Source: Chitinophaga sp. SYP-B3965
Lineage (GTDB): Bacteria; Bacteroidota; Bacteroidia; Chitinophagales; Chitinophagaceae
Direction of reading: 5' to 3'
Length of the DNA: 64,000 bases
Assembly: GCF_009647655.1 (NCBI RefSeq)
Contig: NZ_WJFD01000007.1
Location: 186,001 to 250,000, forward strand
Shown: positions 17,219 through 25,901 of the stretch, one piece after another
Layout of the letters: the number at the start of each line of letters is the position of its first letter
How positions within the stretch are numbered: position 1 is the stretch's first letter
Program-made: the position numbers and the translations under genes
Notes under the pieces: model-generated
What the model was told of the DNA's origin: nothing
What the model saw: only the letters and a program-made list of their open reading frames with translations
Databases searched by the model: none

Positions 17219-19452
17219 GAAAGGCGAAGATATTTCCCTGTCAGTGAACCGGAAGCCTGCAAAAGGTCCACGGGTGTTCCTTCAAAAATGATCTTACCTC
17301 CCTTGTGACCACCTTCCGGTCCAATGTCTATGATCCAGTCTGCATTACGGATCACATCCAGGTTATGCTCTATCACGATCACCGTGTTACCGCTATCCAC
17401 CAGCCTGTTCATGATCATCAGCAAATGTTCAATGTCAGACATATGCAGCCCCGTAGTGGGTTCATCCATCACATACAAACTTCCTTTCTTATGCAGTTCA
17501 CTGGCCAGTTTCAACCGTTGACATTCCCCACCGGATAAAGTACTGAGTGGCTGCCCCAGTGTTAAGTAATCAAGTCCTACATCATGAATGGCCTGTAATC
17601 GTGCCTGAAGATCTTTCTTCTGAAAGTAAGTAAGTGTTTCTTCGATCGTCATTTCCAATACTTCACTGATAGATTTCCCGTTCAGTTTATATTGCAGTAC
17701 TTCTTCCTGAAAACGTTTACCACCACACACCTCACAGGGTGTAGTGATCGTTTCCATAAAAGCAAGGTCCGTTACGATCACACCAAGCCCATTACAATTT
17801 TTGCAGGCCCCTTTGGAATTATAACTGAATAGGGAAGGACTCACTTTATTAGCCGTACCAAACAATTGACGGATCGTATCCATGATCCCTGTATAAGTAC
17901 CTGCATTGGAACGCACATTTGCACTCACTGCAGATTGATCTATCACAATGGCTTCCGGATGTTGTTGAAGGAACAGCTCATTGATGAGTGTACTTTTTCC
18001 CGATCCCGCCACACCAGTTACCACAGTCAATATGCCTGAAGGAATATCCACCGCCACATCTTTCAGATTATGCAATGAACTCTTTGAGATGGGGATCTTT
18101 CCTTTCGGAGAACGGAACGTTGATTTGATAGGCAATGCGTGTTTAAGATATCGCCCGGTTAAAGTATCCGCCTGCAAAAGGCCTTCATAATTTCCTTCAT
18201 ATACAATATGCCCTCCATGGGAGCCTGCTTCCGGCCCTACATCCACAATATGATCTGCAATTTTGATCACATCAGGATCATGTTCTACTACGATCACTGT
18301 ATTGCCTTTATCCCGCAACTGTTGTAAGAGATCATTGAGCCGGTGTACATCCCGGGGATGTAAACCCACACTCGGTTCATCAAAGATGTATAACATATCA
18401 GTAAGACTGCTGCTCAGATGCCTTACCATTTTAACCCGTTGAGATTCTCCACCGGAAAGTGTTGTTGTTTCCCTATCGAGGCTTACATAATCAAGCCCTA
18501 TATCCACCAACGCCTGTAATCTTTCCTGTAATCCTATTACAATGGGAGTAACGCTGGGATCACTGATAGCAGCAATCACTTTGATCAGTTCATCCACCTG
18601 CATCGCCGTTATGTCTGCAATATTATAACCATCAATGGTACAGGCTAAGATCGTTGGATTATACCGTGAGCCATCACAGGCTGTACAGGCAACCGTGGTC
18701 ATAAAGGGTTCTACTCTTTTACGGGTGGTATCCGCCATGGCGCCATCTTTTTTGATGTACAGCCGGTCGAATTTATCGATCAGCCCTTCATACGTCATCG
18801 ATATTTCGCCGAGATCCACCTTCGCCGGTTCGCCATAGAGCAGCTTTTGCCATTCTTCCGGTGTGTAATCATTCAGAGGTTTGTCGTTGTCGAAGTAACC
18901 GGAAAGCGCATATACTTTCCAGTACCAGGTGCCCACTGAAAAAGCGGGAAAGGTGATGGCGCCTTCGTTGAGGGATTTTGTTTTGTCCAGGAAGAGTTTG
19001 AGGTTCAGTCCTATTTTTCTGCCAATCCCCTGGCATTCCGGACACATGCCGCCGGGGTCATTAAAAGAGAAAATGTGCGCGGGACCTGTAGCTGGTTGTC
19101 CCGTTCTGGAAAACAATACCCGCAGTAAAGGATTGATGTCAGTAATGGTTCCCAGGGTGGAACGGGAATTGCCGCCCAGTCTTTTTTGATCCACTACAAT
19201 GGCTGTAGAGAGATGTTTAATATCATCTACCGCAGGCCGGCTGTACTTGGGAAGAAAAGTACGAATGAAGGCCGTGAAGGTTTCATACAGTTGCCGCTGC
19301 GCTTCATTGGCAATGGTATCAAAAACGATGGAGGATTTACCGGAGCCTGAAACACCGGTGAAAATAGTGATCTGTTGCTTAGGAATGCGCAGAGACACAT
19401 TTTTCAGGTTGTTTTCCCTGGCGCCTTCAATGATGATGTGGTTTGAATGCAT
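17203..19452 (-). CDS. Short UvrA-like ABC ATPase (UvrA2/DrrC-like)
   Basis: 749 residues, about 190 fewer than canonical UvrA. Two ABC modules are present: Walker A GVSGSGKSSIVFD (about 33-45) and GVAGSGKSTLINE (about 480-492); signatures LSGGESQRVKM and LSGGECQRLKL; Walker B regions DEPSVGLHPRD and DEPTTGLHMSD. Zinc CxxC pairs occur (CPECQGIG, CTACDGSR, CKNCNGLG, CEVCGGKR). The missing length fits absence of the UvrB-binding insertion, so it belongs to the UvrA2-type group linked to DNA-damage or drug tolerance rather than the main excision repair complex. Confidence 0.88.
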   Translation of the reverse strand: MHSNHIIIEGARENNLKNVSLRIPKQQITIFTGVSGSGKSSIVFDTIANEAQRQLYETFTAFIRTFLPKYSRPAVDDIKHLSTAIVVDQKRLGGNSRSTLGTITDINPLLRVLFSRTGQPATGPAHIFSFNDPGGMCPECQGIGRKIGLNLKLFLDKTKSLNEGAITFPAFSVGTWYWKVYALSGYFDNDKPLNDYTPEEWQKLLYGEPAKVDLGEISMTYEGLIDKFDRLYIKKDGAMADTTRKRVEPFMTTVACTACDGSRYNPTILACTIDGYNIADITAMQVDELIKVIAAISDPSVTPIVIGLQERLQALVDIGLDYVSLDRETTTLSGGESQRVKMVRHLSSSLTDMLYIFDEPSVGLHPRDVHRLNDLLQQLRDKGNTVIVVEHDPDVIKIADHIVDVGPEAGSHGGHIVYEGNYEGLLQADTLTGRYLKHALPIKSTFRSPKGKIPISKSSLHNLKDVAVDIPSGILTVVTGVAGSGKSTLINELFLQQHPEAIVIDQSAVSANVRSNAGTYTGIMDTIRQLFGTANKVSPSLFSYNSKGACKNCNGLGVIVTDLAFMETITTPCEVCGGKRFQEEVLQYKLNGKSISEVLEMTIEETLTYFQKKDLQARLQAIHDVGLDYLTLGQPLSTLSGGECQRLKLASELHKKGSLYVMDEPTTGLHMSDIEHLLMIMNRLVDSGNTVIVIEHNLDVIRNADWIIDIGPEGGHKGGKIIFEGTPVDLLQASGSLTGKYLRLSQSTN

Positions 19453-19528
19453 AGGTCAAAGTTGCGGAAAGATGCAGCCTGCCCGGCTATCCGAAACGGA
19501 TTTTAAACCCTGCGAAAAGGATTAAAAG

Positions 19529-20392
19529 CTAACGGCTGTAAGTCTCGATCCAGTTCCTGAATTCCCCTTCGATCAGTATCAGGTTGGCCGGGACGTTGAT
19601 GCCCAGATCGTGTCCTGCCCCTGTAATGGTCACAAGTTTATGGTTGTAATTGAGCTGGGTTAAGTGATTGTTCAGTAATTCCGCCTGGCTGTAAGGAACA
19701 GTGAGGTCTGCCGTTCCATGGAACATTAAGGTGGGAATGTTCTTTGCTTGTTTAAGCGGACTGGCAGCAGTAAATTTTGCATCCACCGGCTGGCCGGCTA
19801 CATAGGTGGCCCCTGCCAAAGCATTCACTGCAGGGCCAAGACCAATGCTGGCAGCGTAATTCAGCATCACAGGATCTGTAAGGTCCGTAGGGCCGCACAT
19901 AGAAACAATGCCACTGATCTTTCCGCCTCCATCATATTTATAGCCATACAGCAATGCCATATGCGCTCCTGCACTTACACCGGCAATGATCAGTTTTGTA
20001 TTACGGATATTCCATTCACCCGATTTGTTTAAACAATAAGTAACCGCCTTGTTCACATCCTCCATTAATTGCTCATAATGAATTGTAGCATTCACATACC
20101 GGTAACTCATGGAAACACTCGCGAAACCCCTTGCCAGCAGCAGGTCCTGGAATCCTCGCATATCTTCTTTGTTTCCGCCGATCCAGGCGCCGCCATGGAT
20201 CAGGATCACAAATGGTGTAGCAGTTGTTCTGTCTTTTGGGAGATAAACATCCATCTTGTTGCGGGTATCAGCACCATAGGAGATGTCCAGCATTTTAGCT
20301 TCCTGTGTTGCAGGAGGAGCAGGGGTTTCACTTTTTGTACAGGCGGCGGCTACAAACAACCATCCGGCCAGGAGGAGGGTGATATGCTTCAT
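19529..20392 (-). CDS. Alpha/beta hydrolase lipoprotein (BD-FAE/esterase-like)
   Basis: 287 residues. Lipoprotein signal MKHITLLLAGWLFVAAAC. Esterase hallmarks: oxyanion-hole HGGAWIGGNKEDM (HGG motif) near residue 66, nucleophile elbow GVSAGAHMAL near 137-146, and C-terminal acid and His in FHGTADLTVPYSQ and TGAGHDLG. HGG plus GxSAG is the hormone-sensitive-lipase-like esterase pattern. It is anchored in the envelope and probably cleaves short-chain or acetyl esters. Divergent from the dienelactone hydrolase at 20458. Confidence 0.87.
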   Translation of the reverse strand: MKHITLLLAGWLFVAAACTKSETPAPPATQEAKMLDISYGADTRNKMDVYLPKDRTTATPFVILIHGGAWIGGNKEDMRGFQDLLLARGFASVSMSYRYVNATIHYEQLMEDVNKAVTYCLNKSGEWNIRNTKLIIAGVSAGAHMALLYGYKYDGGGKISGIVSMCGPTDLTDPVMLNYAASIGLGPAVNALAGATYVAGQPVDAKFTAASPLKQAKNIPTLMFHGTADLTVPYSQAELLNNHLTQLNYNHKLVTITGAGHDLGINVPANLILIEGEFRNWIETYSR

Positions 20393-20457
20393 AGATATAA
20401 ATGTAGAAAAATCATGCCAACTGTCGTAAATTTATTGTACCGCAAAATCCATCAAAT

Positions 20458-21261
20458 ATGAAGCACCTGCTCTTTCTGCTGCTGGTTATCACTACCGCAG
20501 CCTGTAACAACAGTACCAAACAACCCGCTACGGAGGAACCAAAATTTAAAGAGGAAAATGTCACCTATACGGGAGACAGTGTACAAATGAAAGGTTTCCT
20601 GGTATATGAGGAAGGTAAAGATTCCATCCGTCCGGCAGTACTGGTAGTACATGAATGGGATGGACTGAATGATTATGCCAGATACAGGGCAAGAGAATTG
20701 GCCAAACTGGGTTACGTAGCATTCGCAGTAGATGTGTATGGAAACGGGAAAACCACCACGAACCCGGACAGCGCTTTAGCTTACTCACTACCCTTTTATG
20801 AAAATCCGCAAATGACGCAGCGGCGTATAGATGCAGCCATTGCTAAAATTAAAACATATCCGCAGGTAGATACGAATAACATTGCCGCAGTAGGATATTG
20901 TTTTGGTGGTGGTATGTTGTTGAACAGTGTTCGCCTGGGTACACCATTAAAAGCAATTGTGAGTTTTCACGGAAGCCTGGTAGGTACTCCCGCCAATAAA
21001 GATCTTTTAACATCAACCATACTTGTTTGCCACGGAGGAGATGATCCTTTTGTAACACCGGAAGAAGTAGCGAAATTCAAAAAACAAATGGACTCTATCG
21101 GCGCACGGTACACATTCAAAGTGTACGACGGCGCACGCCATGGCTTTACAAACCCCGCACATAACAACCAGGAAGAACCGGTATTGTATAATGCAAAGGC
21201 AGACAGCGCATCCTGGATGGATATGAAAGCATTCTTTCAGCAAACGCTGGCTTCAAAGTAA
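20458..21261 (+). CDS. Dienelactone hydrolase family lipoprotein
   Basis: 267 residues. Lipoprotein signal MKHLLFLLLVITTAAC. The fold and motifs fit dienelactone hydrolases: VLVVHEWDGLNDYARYRARE, the cysteine nucleophile elbow AVGYCFGGGMLL near residue 145-156, and acid and His in CHGGDDPFVTPEE and DGARHGFTNP. The natural substrate is unlikely to be dienelactone; these enzymes hydrolyse varied esters. It is divergent from the esterase at 20392, with only 65 bp between. Confidence 0.87.
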   Translation: MKHLLFLLLVITTAACNNSTKQPATEEPKFKEENVTYTGDSVQMKGFLVYEEGKDSIRPAVLVVHEWDGLNDYARYRARELAKLGYVAFAVDVYGNGKTTTNPDSALAYSLPFYENPQMTQRRIDAAIAKIKTYPQVDTNNIAAVGYCFGGGMLLNSVRLGTPLKAIVSFHGSLVGTPANKDLLTSTILVCHGGDDPFVTPEEVAKFKKQMDSIGARYTFKVYDGARHGFTNPAHNNQEEPVLYNAKADSASWMDMKAFFQQTLASK

Positions 21262-21274
21262 TAACGAATAAATA

Positions 21275-21312
21275 ACAGGGGTGTGAAGATAATTTCACAA
21301 CTTTTGCCCTGT
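21275..21312 (+). other. Imperfect hairpin in the 188-bp gap before the serine hydrolase
   Basis: ACAGGG with TGTGAA on the left pairs with TTCACA and CCCTGT on the right, with an internal loop. A second hairpin, GGTAATGA with TCATCACC (about 21350-21370), follows. With the terminator at 21401 these could form a structured leader, or be leftover 3' structures of the preceding gene. Confidence 0.4.
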
Positions 21313-21400
21313 TGATTAGATTACTGAAATAGCAGTTAACCTTTCTGGTAATGATTTCGTCATCACCGTTCTGAGGGCGAAATTCTATTATGTAGATGTC

Positions 21401-21436
21401 AATACCTTCTTCCTTTTGGGAGAAGGTATTTTTTTG
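21401..21436 (+). terminator. Intrinsic terminator hairpin 14 nt before the serine hydrolase start
   Basis: AATACCTTCTTCC pairs with GGGAGAAGGTATT around a TTTT loop (one mismatch), followed by a T-run of about eight. It may end the dienelactone hydrolase transcript, yet it ends only 14 nt before the ATG at 21450, leaving no room for a downstream promoter. That makes attenuation of the serine hydrolase possible. Confidence 0.75.
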
Positions 21437-21449
21437 TAATTTTGAAGAA

Positions 21450-22469
21450 ATGTACAAACTTTTCTCCCTCTTTATTCTCCCGCTGCTTATTTCCATTTCC
21501 GTAAAATGCCAGCACCTGGCTGCGTTTGCAGATAGTATCAAAACAGCGTATCATATCCCTGCATTGGGTTATGCCGTTGTATCGGCGGACAGTGTATATG
21601 AAATAAATATCTCCGGCGCAAAACTGCAGGACAGGTTCCGGATAGGATCAAACACAAAAGCCATTACCGGTTTCATCGCTGCATTACTCGTGAAGGAAGG
21701 GAAGATCAAATGGGATACGAAAGTGAGTGCGCTGTTATCCAAAATGCATCCCGCTTACCGGAATATAACCCTGCAACAATTACTCAGTTTCCGGACTCCG
21801 CTGGTACCGTATACTTACACAAATGAAGAACCAGCTAAATTTGCCGGTAATGAAGATGAACAACGCTTTCAGTTTGCCACCTGGCTGTTACAGCAGCCCC
21901 CCGTTCAACCTAAAGGAGAATTAAGTTATACCAATGCCGGTTATGTGGTGGCAGGCATCATGCTGGAAAAAGCTTCCGGTAAAACCTACAAGCAACTTGT
22001 GAATGACCTGGGGAATAAACTGGGGTTACACTTTGCTTTTGGAAACCCCAATGAGACAGACAGCACACAACCCTGGGGCCATGATGCCCAACTCATTCCT
22101 GAGCCACCGCAACATAATTATAAACTGGAATGGTTGCTGGCCGCAGGGAATATAAATATCAGCCTGCCGGATTATGTAACGTTCATACAACTGCAACTGA
22201 AAGGTTTGAAGGGGGAAACGAATATCCTGCCAGCGAAAGAATTCCATTTCCTCCTGCATGGCCTGCCCACTTTTTCCATCGGCTGGTTTTGGGAAAAGAA
22301 GGAAACCGGAGAGATGGTGATCACTAACACCGGCAACCCGGGAACTTTTATCACCCAGGTATACATCCAAAACAACAAAGCCTTTATCTTCTTCACTAAT
22401 TGCCAGACAAAAGACACTTATACAGCCCTCGATCTCTTGTTTGAAGCGGCAAAAAAACGATATTTATAA
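21450..22469 (+). CDS. Secreted serine hydrolase, beta-lactamase / D-Ala-D-Ala carboxypeptidase-like
   Basis: About 339 residues from ATG 21450, chosen because it opens with a signal peptide (MYKLFSLFILPLLISISVKC); the frame extends to 21396 through a terminator hairpin. Class C-like motifs: SxxK as SNTK in FRIGSNTKAITGFIAALLVK (near residue 70) and YxN as YTN in GELSYTNAGYVVAGIM (near 160). The C-terminal KTG-type box is not obvious; FSIGWFWEKKETG lies where it might be. Likely a periplasmic esterase, peptidase or amidase. Confidence 0.85.
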   Translation: MYKLFSLFILPLLISISVKCQHLAAFADSIKTAYHIPALGYAVVSADSVYEINISGAKLQDRFRIGSNTKAITGFIAALLVKEGKIKWDTKVSALLSKMHPAYRNITLQQLLSFRTPLVPYTYTNEEPAKFAGNEDEQRFQFATWLLQQPPVQPKGELSYTNAGYVVAGIMLEKASGKTYKQLVNDLGNKLGLHFAFGNPNETDSTQPWGHDAQLIPEPPQHNYKLEWLLAAGNINISLPDYVTFIQLQLKGLKGETNILPAKEFHFLLHGLPTFSIGWFWEKKETGEMVITNTGNPGTFITQVYIQNNKAFIFFTNCQTKDTYTALDLLFEAAKKRYL

Positions 22470-22483
22470 AAAATCGTCACCTT

Positions 22484-22828
22484 ATGTCTTTCAACGAAAA
22501 AATGGCCGACCGGGTACGCGAAATGATCGCCGCCGCGGAATCAAACGTGGAAGAAAAGAGGATGTTCAGTGGCCTCTGCTTCATGGTGAATGATAAGATG
22601 TGCGTAGCCGTTAGAGCAGATAGCATCATGGTAAGATTGGACCCTGTTATGTTTGAAGAAATAGTAGGGAAAGAAGGTGTTGGCCCCATGGTACATCACG
22701 GCCGTGAGATGAAAGGATATTTTTTTGTGGACGAAGAAGTGTTAAAAACAAAAAAACAATTAGCTTACTGGTTGGATTTAGCGCTGGATTATAATAAGTT
22801 TGCAAAGTCTTCAAAAAAGAAGAAATAA
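22484..22828 (+). CDS. TfoX N-terminal domain protein
   Basis: 114 residues. KRMFSGLCFMVNDKMCVAVR and the later GREMKGYFFVDEEVL are the TfoX-N pattern. It is a stand-alone domain, without the C-terminal TfoX half that links to competence control in Gammaproteobacteria, so no role in competence should be assumed. The tail SSKKKK is basic. It starts 15 bp after the serine hydrolase and ends 3 bp before the next gene, so the four genes from 21450 to 24474 probably form an operon. Confidence 0.85.
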   Translation: MSFNEKMADRVREMIAAAESNVEEKRMFSGLCFMVNDKMCVAVRADSIMVRLDPVMFEEIVGKEGVGPMVHHGREMKGYFFVDEEVLKTKKQLAYWLDLALDYNKFAKSSKKKK

Positions 22829-22831
22829 CCT

Positions 22832-23542
22832 ATGAAATATTTTATGCTCCTGGCAGGCATTTGTTTAGCAGCCTGCAATAATTCACCTGCTCCTGCAGCA
22901 ACGGATAGTAGTATTATTGCAGCACCTGCAGATACAGCTAAAGAAGAAATGAAAATAGAGGAAGAAGGAAAGCCTATAGATTCTGCTACAAGGGTCGTTT
23001 TTCATGAACTTAGAGTTCTGCTGTTGCATACCTCACTTTTTCAGACAGAAGATAAAGAGTTGGATAACGTGCCAGGCGCAGATACGATCTTTTATATCGC
23101 AGACGCTGGTTATACGCTGGACAGGGTGTTGCAGATCTATATAAAATCAGAGCAGCTGACAAACATCAAAGTAGAAGAGCAGTTGCAAACCAGCATGATG
23201 ATCTCTACAGAAGAAGGGTTATATGAATTGTCTGATTGGAAACACGGTCATTCAGCATGGGAGGAATTATATATGCAGGAAGACAGTTCTTATATGGCGA
23301 AAGAATATAGCCGGGAGGACCAAAGCATTTTTCCTGAAGTTACATTAGAAGAAGTGAAAGCTGCAGTGAAAGCCCAGGGCGGAGAAGAATGGCTGAATCT
23401 CATAAAAGATGTTAAATCTGTGAAAGACAATCCGTTGGAAGTATTTGGAGATACTTACCTCTTTCGGGTTTCCGGCAAACGTAAAACAGATGGTAAAATG
23501 ATCAGCAAAATAATTGTCATCACTACAACACTCGGATGTTAA
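22832..23542 (+). CDS. Lipoprotein of unknown function
   Basis: 236 residues. Lipobox signal MKYFMLLAGICLAAC, then an Ala/Pro/Ser-rich linker and an acidic mature region with a glutamate-rich helix (TLEEVKAAVKAQGGEEWLNL). No family recognised. Its stop codon overlaps the start of the next hydrolase by 7 bp, so translation of the two is probably coupled. Confidence 0.75.
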   Translation: MKYFMLLAGICLAACNNSPAPAATDSSIIAAPADTAKEEMKIEEEGKPIDSATRVVFHELRVLLLHTSLFQTEDKELDNVPGADTIFYIADAGYTLDRVLQIYIKSEQLTNIKVEEQLQTSMMISTEEGLYELSDWKHGHSAWEELYMQEDSSYMAKEYSREDQSIFPEVTLEEVKAAVKAQGGEEWLNLIKDVKSVKDNPLEVFGDTYLFRVSGKRKTDGKMISKIIVITTTLGC

Positions 23543-24474
23543 AAAAGATATTAAAACGGATAGGATGGGCATTGCTCACGTTGTTCTTGCTGGCAAACTT
23601 ATTCGCCAGTTTTCACGCGTATAAGTTCACCCATTATTCAGATACCAAATCACCCAAAACAGATCCCCGCAAATTATCCTTTGCCGGTAAACTGAAAACA
23701 GTTTGTTTTGGCGTAGATAATCCACGCCCGATTAATATCAGAAAACCCGCACAGCCCTACGAAACTATTCATCTGCAAAGCTATGAACGTTTAGAATGCT
23801 GGTATATTAAAACCCCTCAGCCCAAAGGCACCGTGATCCTCTTCCATGGCTACAGCGGAGAGAAATCTTCTATGCTGGATAAATCAGATGAATTCCTGAG
23901 TATGGGTTACAATACCCTGCTGGTAGATTTCATGGGCTCCGGTGGCTCTGAAGGAAATCAAACTACTATTGGTTATAAAGAAGCAAAAGATGTAAAGGCA
24001 GCATATGATCACCTGCAAACAATTGGAGAGCAAAACATTTACCTGTTTGGTACTTCACAGGGAGCGGTGGCTGTATTGAAAGCTCTGCATGATTATCCCA
24101 TCACGCCAAAAGCTATCATTATCGAATGCCCTTTCGCTACATTGTACCAGGCTGCTGCCGCTCGTTTTAAAGCAGTGGGCGTACCTGTTTTTCCCCTCAC
24201 CAGTTTCCTTGTATTCTGGGGTGGCGTAGAAAATGGTTTCTGGGGATTTGCGCATAAACCAGTTGAATATGCGAAATCAGTAAAAGTGCCTGCACTCTTA
24301 TTCTACGGAGAAAAAGATGAACGCGTGAACAGGCAGGAAATAGACGACGTGTACAAAAATCTGGGAGGTAAAAAGCAACTGGTGACTTTCAAAGAAGCAG
24401 GGCATGTGAATTACCTGAAAAAATACCGCAATGAATGGCATACAGCCACCAGTCAATTTTTACAAGAAAACTAA
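23536..24474 (+). CDS. Membrane-anchored alpha/beta hydrolase
   Basis: 312 residues. An N-terminal hydrophobic span (IGWALLTLFLLANLFASFHA, about 7-26) anchors it. The catalytic domain shows VILFHGYSGEKSSMLDKSDE (HG oxyanion region), nucleophile elbow FGTSQGAVAVL (about 174-184), acid in YGEKDERVNRQE and His in FKEAGHVNYL. It resembles BEM46/YqjL-like serine hydrolases. Overlaps the lipoprotein by 7 bp. Substrate unknown. Confidence 0.85.
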   Translation: MLKKILKRIGWALLTLFLLANLFASFHAYKFTHYSDTKSPKTDPRKLSFAGKLKTVCFGVDNPRPINIRKPAQPYETIHLQSYERLECWYIKTPQPKGTVILFHGYSGEKSSMLDKSDEFLSMGYNTLLVDFMGSGGSEGNQTTIGYKEAKDVKAAYDHLQTIGEQNIYLFGTSQGAVAVLKALHDYPITPKAIIIECPFATLYQAAAARFKAVGVPVFPLTSFLVFWGGVENGFWGFAHKPVEYAKSVKVPALLFYGEKDERVNRQEIDDVYKNLGGKKQLVTFKEAGHVNYLKKYRNEWHTATSQFLQEN

Positions 24475-24767
24475 ATTGGAGCGTACCGGGCATATCCATA
24501 TCCCGTCCAAAATTGTCTTTCACTAAAAAGAAAAGAAACCGAGAAGACGACGAAAATCAATAACGGGGAAAATCGGTTTTGCCCCTTTTACGGTAGCAAA
24601 ACCGAGTTCTTGTAAAAAGCTAAATTGGAGAGAGCTTACTAATTACTAGTTAAAATGGAGGTAAGAGTTAAATCGGAATAATATCTTTGCTTGTACCAGC
24701 GAAGTACACGGCTTTTTTGGACCGAGTCCGGTCAAATTCAAAATATTTTGGAGGAAAGGCAAAAAAA
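24475..24767. promoter_or_regulatory. Intergenic region with short repeats between convergent genes
   Basis: No gene recognised. CTAAATTGGAG occurs twice (24471-24481, overlapping the hydrolase stop, and 24620-24630). A stretch at 24603-24620 (CGAGTTCTTGTAAAAAGC) recurs almost exactly at 25861-25879, on the other side of the AraC gene. A TATCTTTG -7-like box sits at 24682-24689 on the plus strand, pointing into the 3' end of the AraC gene. Confidence 0.4.
24565..24589 (+). terminator. Probable terminator after the alpha/beta hydrolase
   Basis: GGGGAAAA pairs with TTTT(G)CCCC around TCGG, with a one-base bulge, followed by four T. It lies 90 bp after the stop codon of the hydrolase operon. 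Confidence 0.5.
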
Positions 24768-25847
24768 TTACGCCGTTTGGGGGTAATCGGGGAGGTTCAT
24801 GCGAAATTTAGCCGGGGTGATGTTATATCGCTTCTTGAACATCTTGCTCAAATGTTCTCCATCTGCAAAACCCGTCATGTGCGCAATCTGGTTCACAGAC
24901 AGCCTGGGATCTTTCAATGCTTCTTCCACATGCAGGAACTTCTGATCAAGGATATACTCGCCAGGACTGCGTTTCATGATATCCTTGAACCAGATCCGGA
25001 AAGTAGTTTCATTTACAAAAACCAGCCGGGCAATTTCCGGAACAGGTTTGGGGTTACTATAGGCCGTGTCGATATACTGCACGGCAATCGAGATGGCTTC
25101 ATGGTACTGCCGGGTTTTGGAAATGGGCAGGTTCTCCCTTTGGCTGAGCCGGAGGTAATAACCGATCAGCAGAAGGTTCATATAAGCTTCGTATAACTTC
25201 TTCAGTGGCTCTCCCTGTAATTTGGAGGTACGAAGCAGTTCAATGATATGATAGTCATTGGCATTCAGGTCGATGGGCTCTATCCGCTGCCCCTGCATTT
25301 CACTTTCTCTCTTTTTATCATAAACCGCCTGGAACTGAGGGTGTTCCGACTTGAACTTATCCAGGTAAGTGTTTGAAAAAGAGAAATACACGGCCTTGTA
25401 GTGTTTCGGCGCAAAGGTGGCTTCATTCTTTATATCCGGCGGCACAAAATAAACGCCCAGCTTGCCTTCTTCCAAAACCAGGGGAATGGGCACAATACCT
25501 TGCAGGATGCAGGGGATGGTGTTGTCCAGCCCGGCGTATAAAGCAATGAGGGGCAATTTGGTAACGGGGTAAAGAAAGGTCTGTTTGGTGATCACAAAGT
25601 CCAGCCAGCCCGCTACCCAGTTCAGTTCTGAGGATTGACCAGCTATTTTGTCCGCAATTTCCTGGGTCACGTAATACCCAAACTCCCCAGCCGTCACTTC
25701 TACCGCGGCTTCTTTCACTTCATGGTCTGGTGTTCTTAATTCCGCCGGCAGGGTGTGAGAAATGGTAAACTTCGCTCCCGGAGGAGTGGCGAATTTCATA
25801 ATGGCGGCGCTTTCTGGGGATTGGCCAGGTTCAAATTGTTGGTCCAT
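24768..25847 (-). CDS. AraC family transcriptional regulator
   Basis: 359 residues. The C-terminal 100 residues carry the paired helix-turn-helix of AraC proteins: IARLVFVNETTFRIWFKDIM, and the final VNQIAHMTGFADGEHLSKMF followed by KKRYNITPAKFR. The N-terminal 240 residues are a sensor domain of unknown ligand, with no clear cupin motif. The gene is isolated: convergent with the hydrolase operon and flanked on both sides by an 18-19 bp near-identical direct repeat (24603 and 25861). Confidence 0.88.
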   Translation of the reverse strand: MDQQFEPGQSPESAAIMKFATPPGAKFTISHTLPAELRTPDHEVKEAAVEVTAGEFGYYVTQEIADKIAGQSSELNWVAGWLDFVITKQTFLYPVTKLPLIALYAGLDNTIPCILQGIVPIPLVLEEGKLGVYFVPPDIKNEATFAPKHYKAVYFSFSNTYLDKFKSEHPQFQAVYDKKRESEMQGQRIEPIDLNANDYHIIELLRTSKLQGEPLKKLYEAYMNLLLIGYYLRLSQRENLPISKTRQYHEAISIAVQYIDTAYSNPKPVPEIARLVFVNETTFRIWFKDIMKRSPGEYILDQKFLHVEEALKDPRLSVNQIAHMTGFADGEHLSKMFKKRYNITPAKFRMNLPDYPQTA

Positions 25848-25901
25848 TAGTTAGGTAGAACGAGATTTTTGTAAAAAGCGTACTGAATAACTTGCTCTAA
25901 T

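Noticed and set aside
21396..21449. Serine hydrolase start at 21396, or a leader peptide there
   Set aside because: That would put a terminator hairpin inside the coding region and hide the clear signal peptide that starts at 21450.
24687..25196. Plus-strand frame of 169 codons antisense to the AraC gene, after a TATCTTTG box
   Set aside because: TTG start and fully antisense to a clear AraC gene; the promoter-like box may give an antisense RNA but coding is unlikely.
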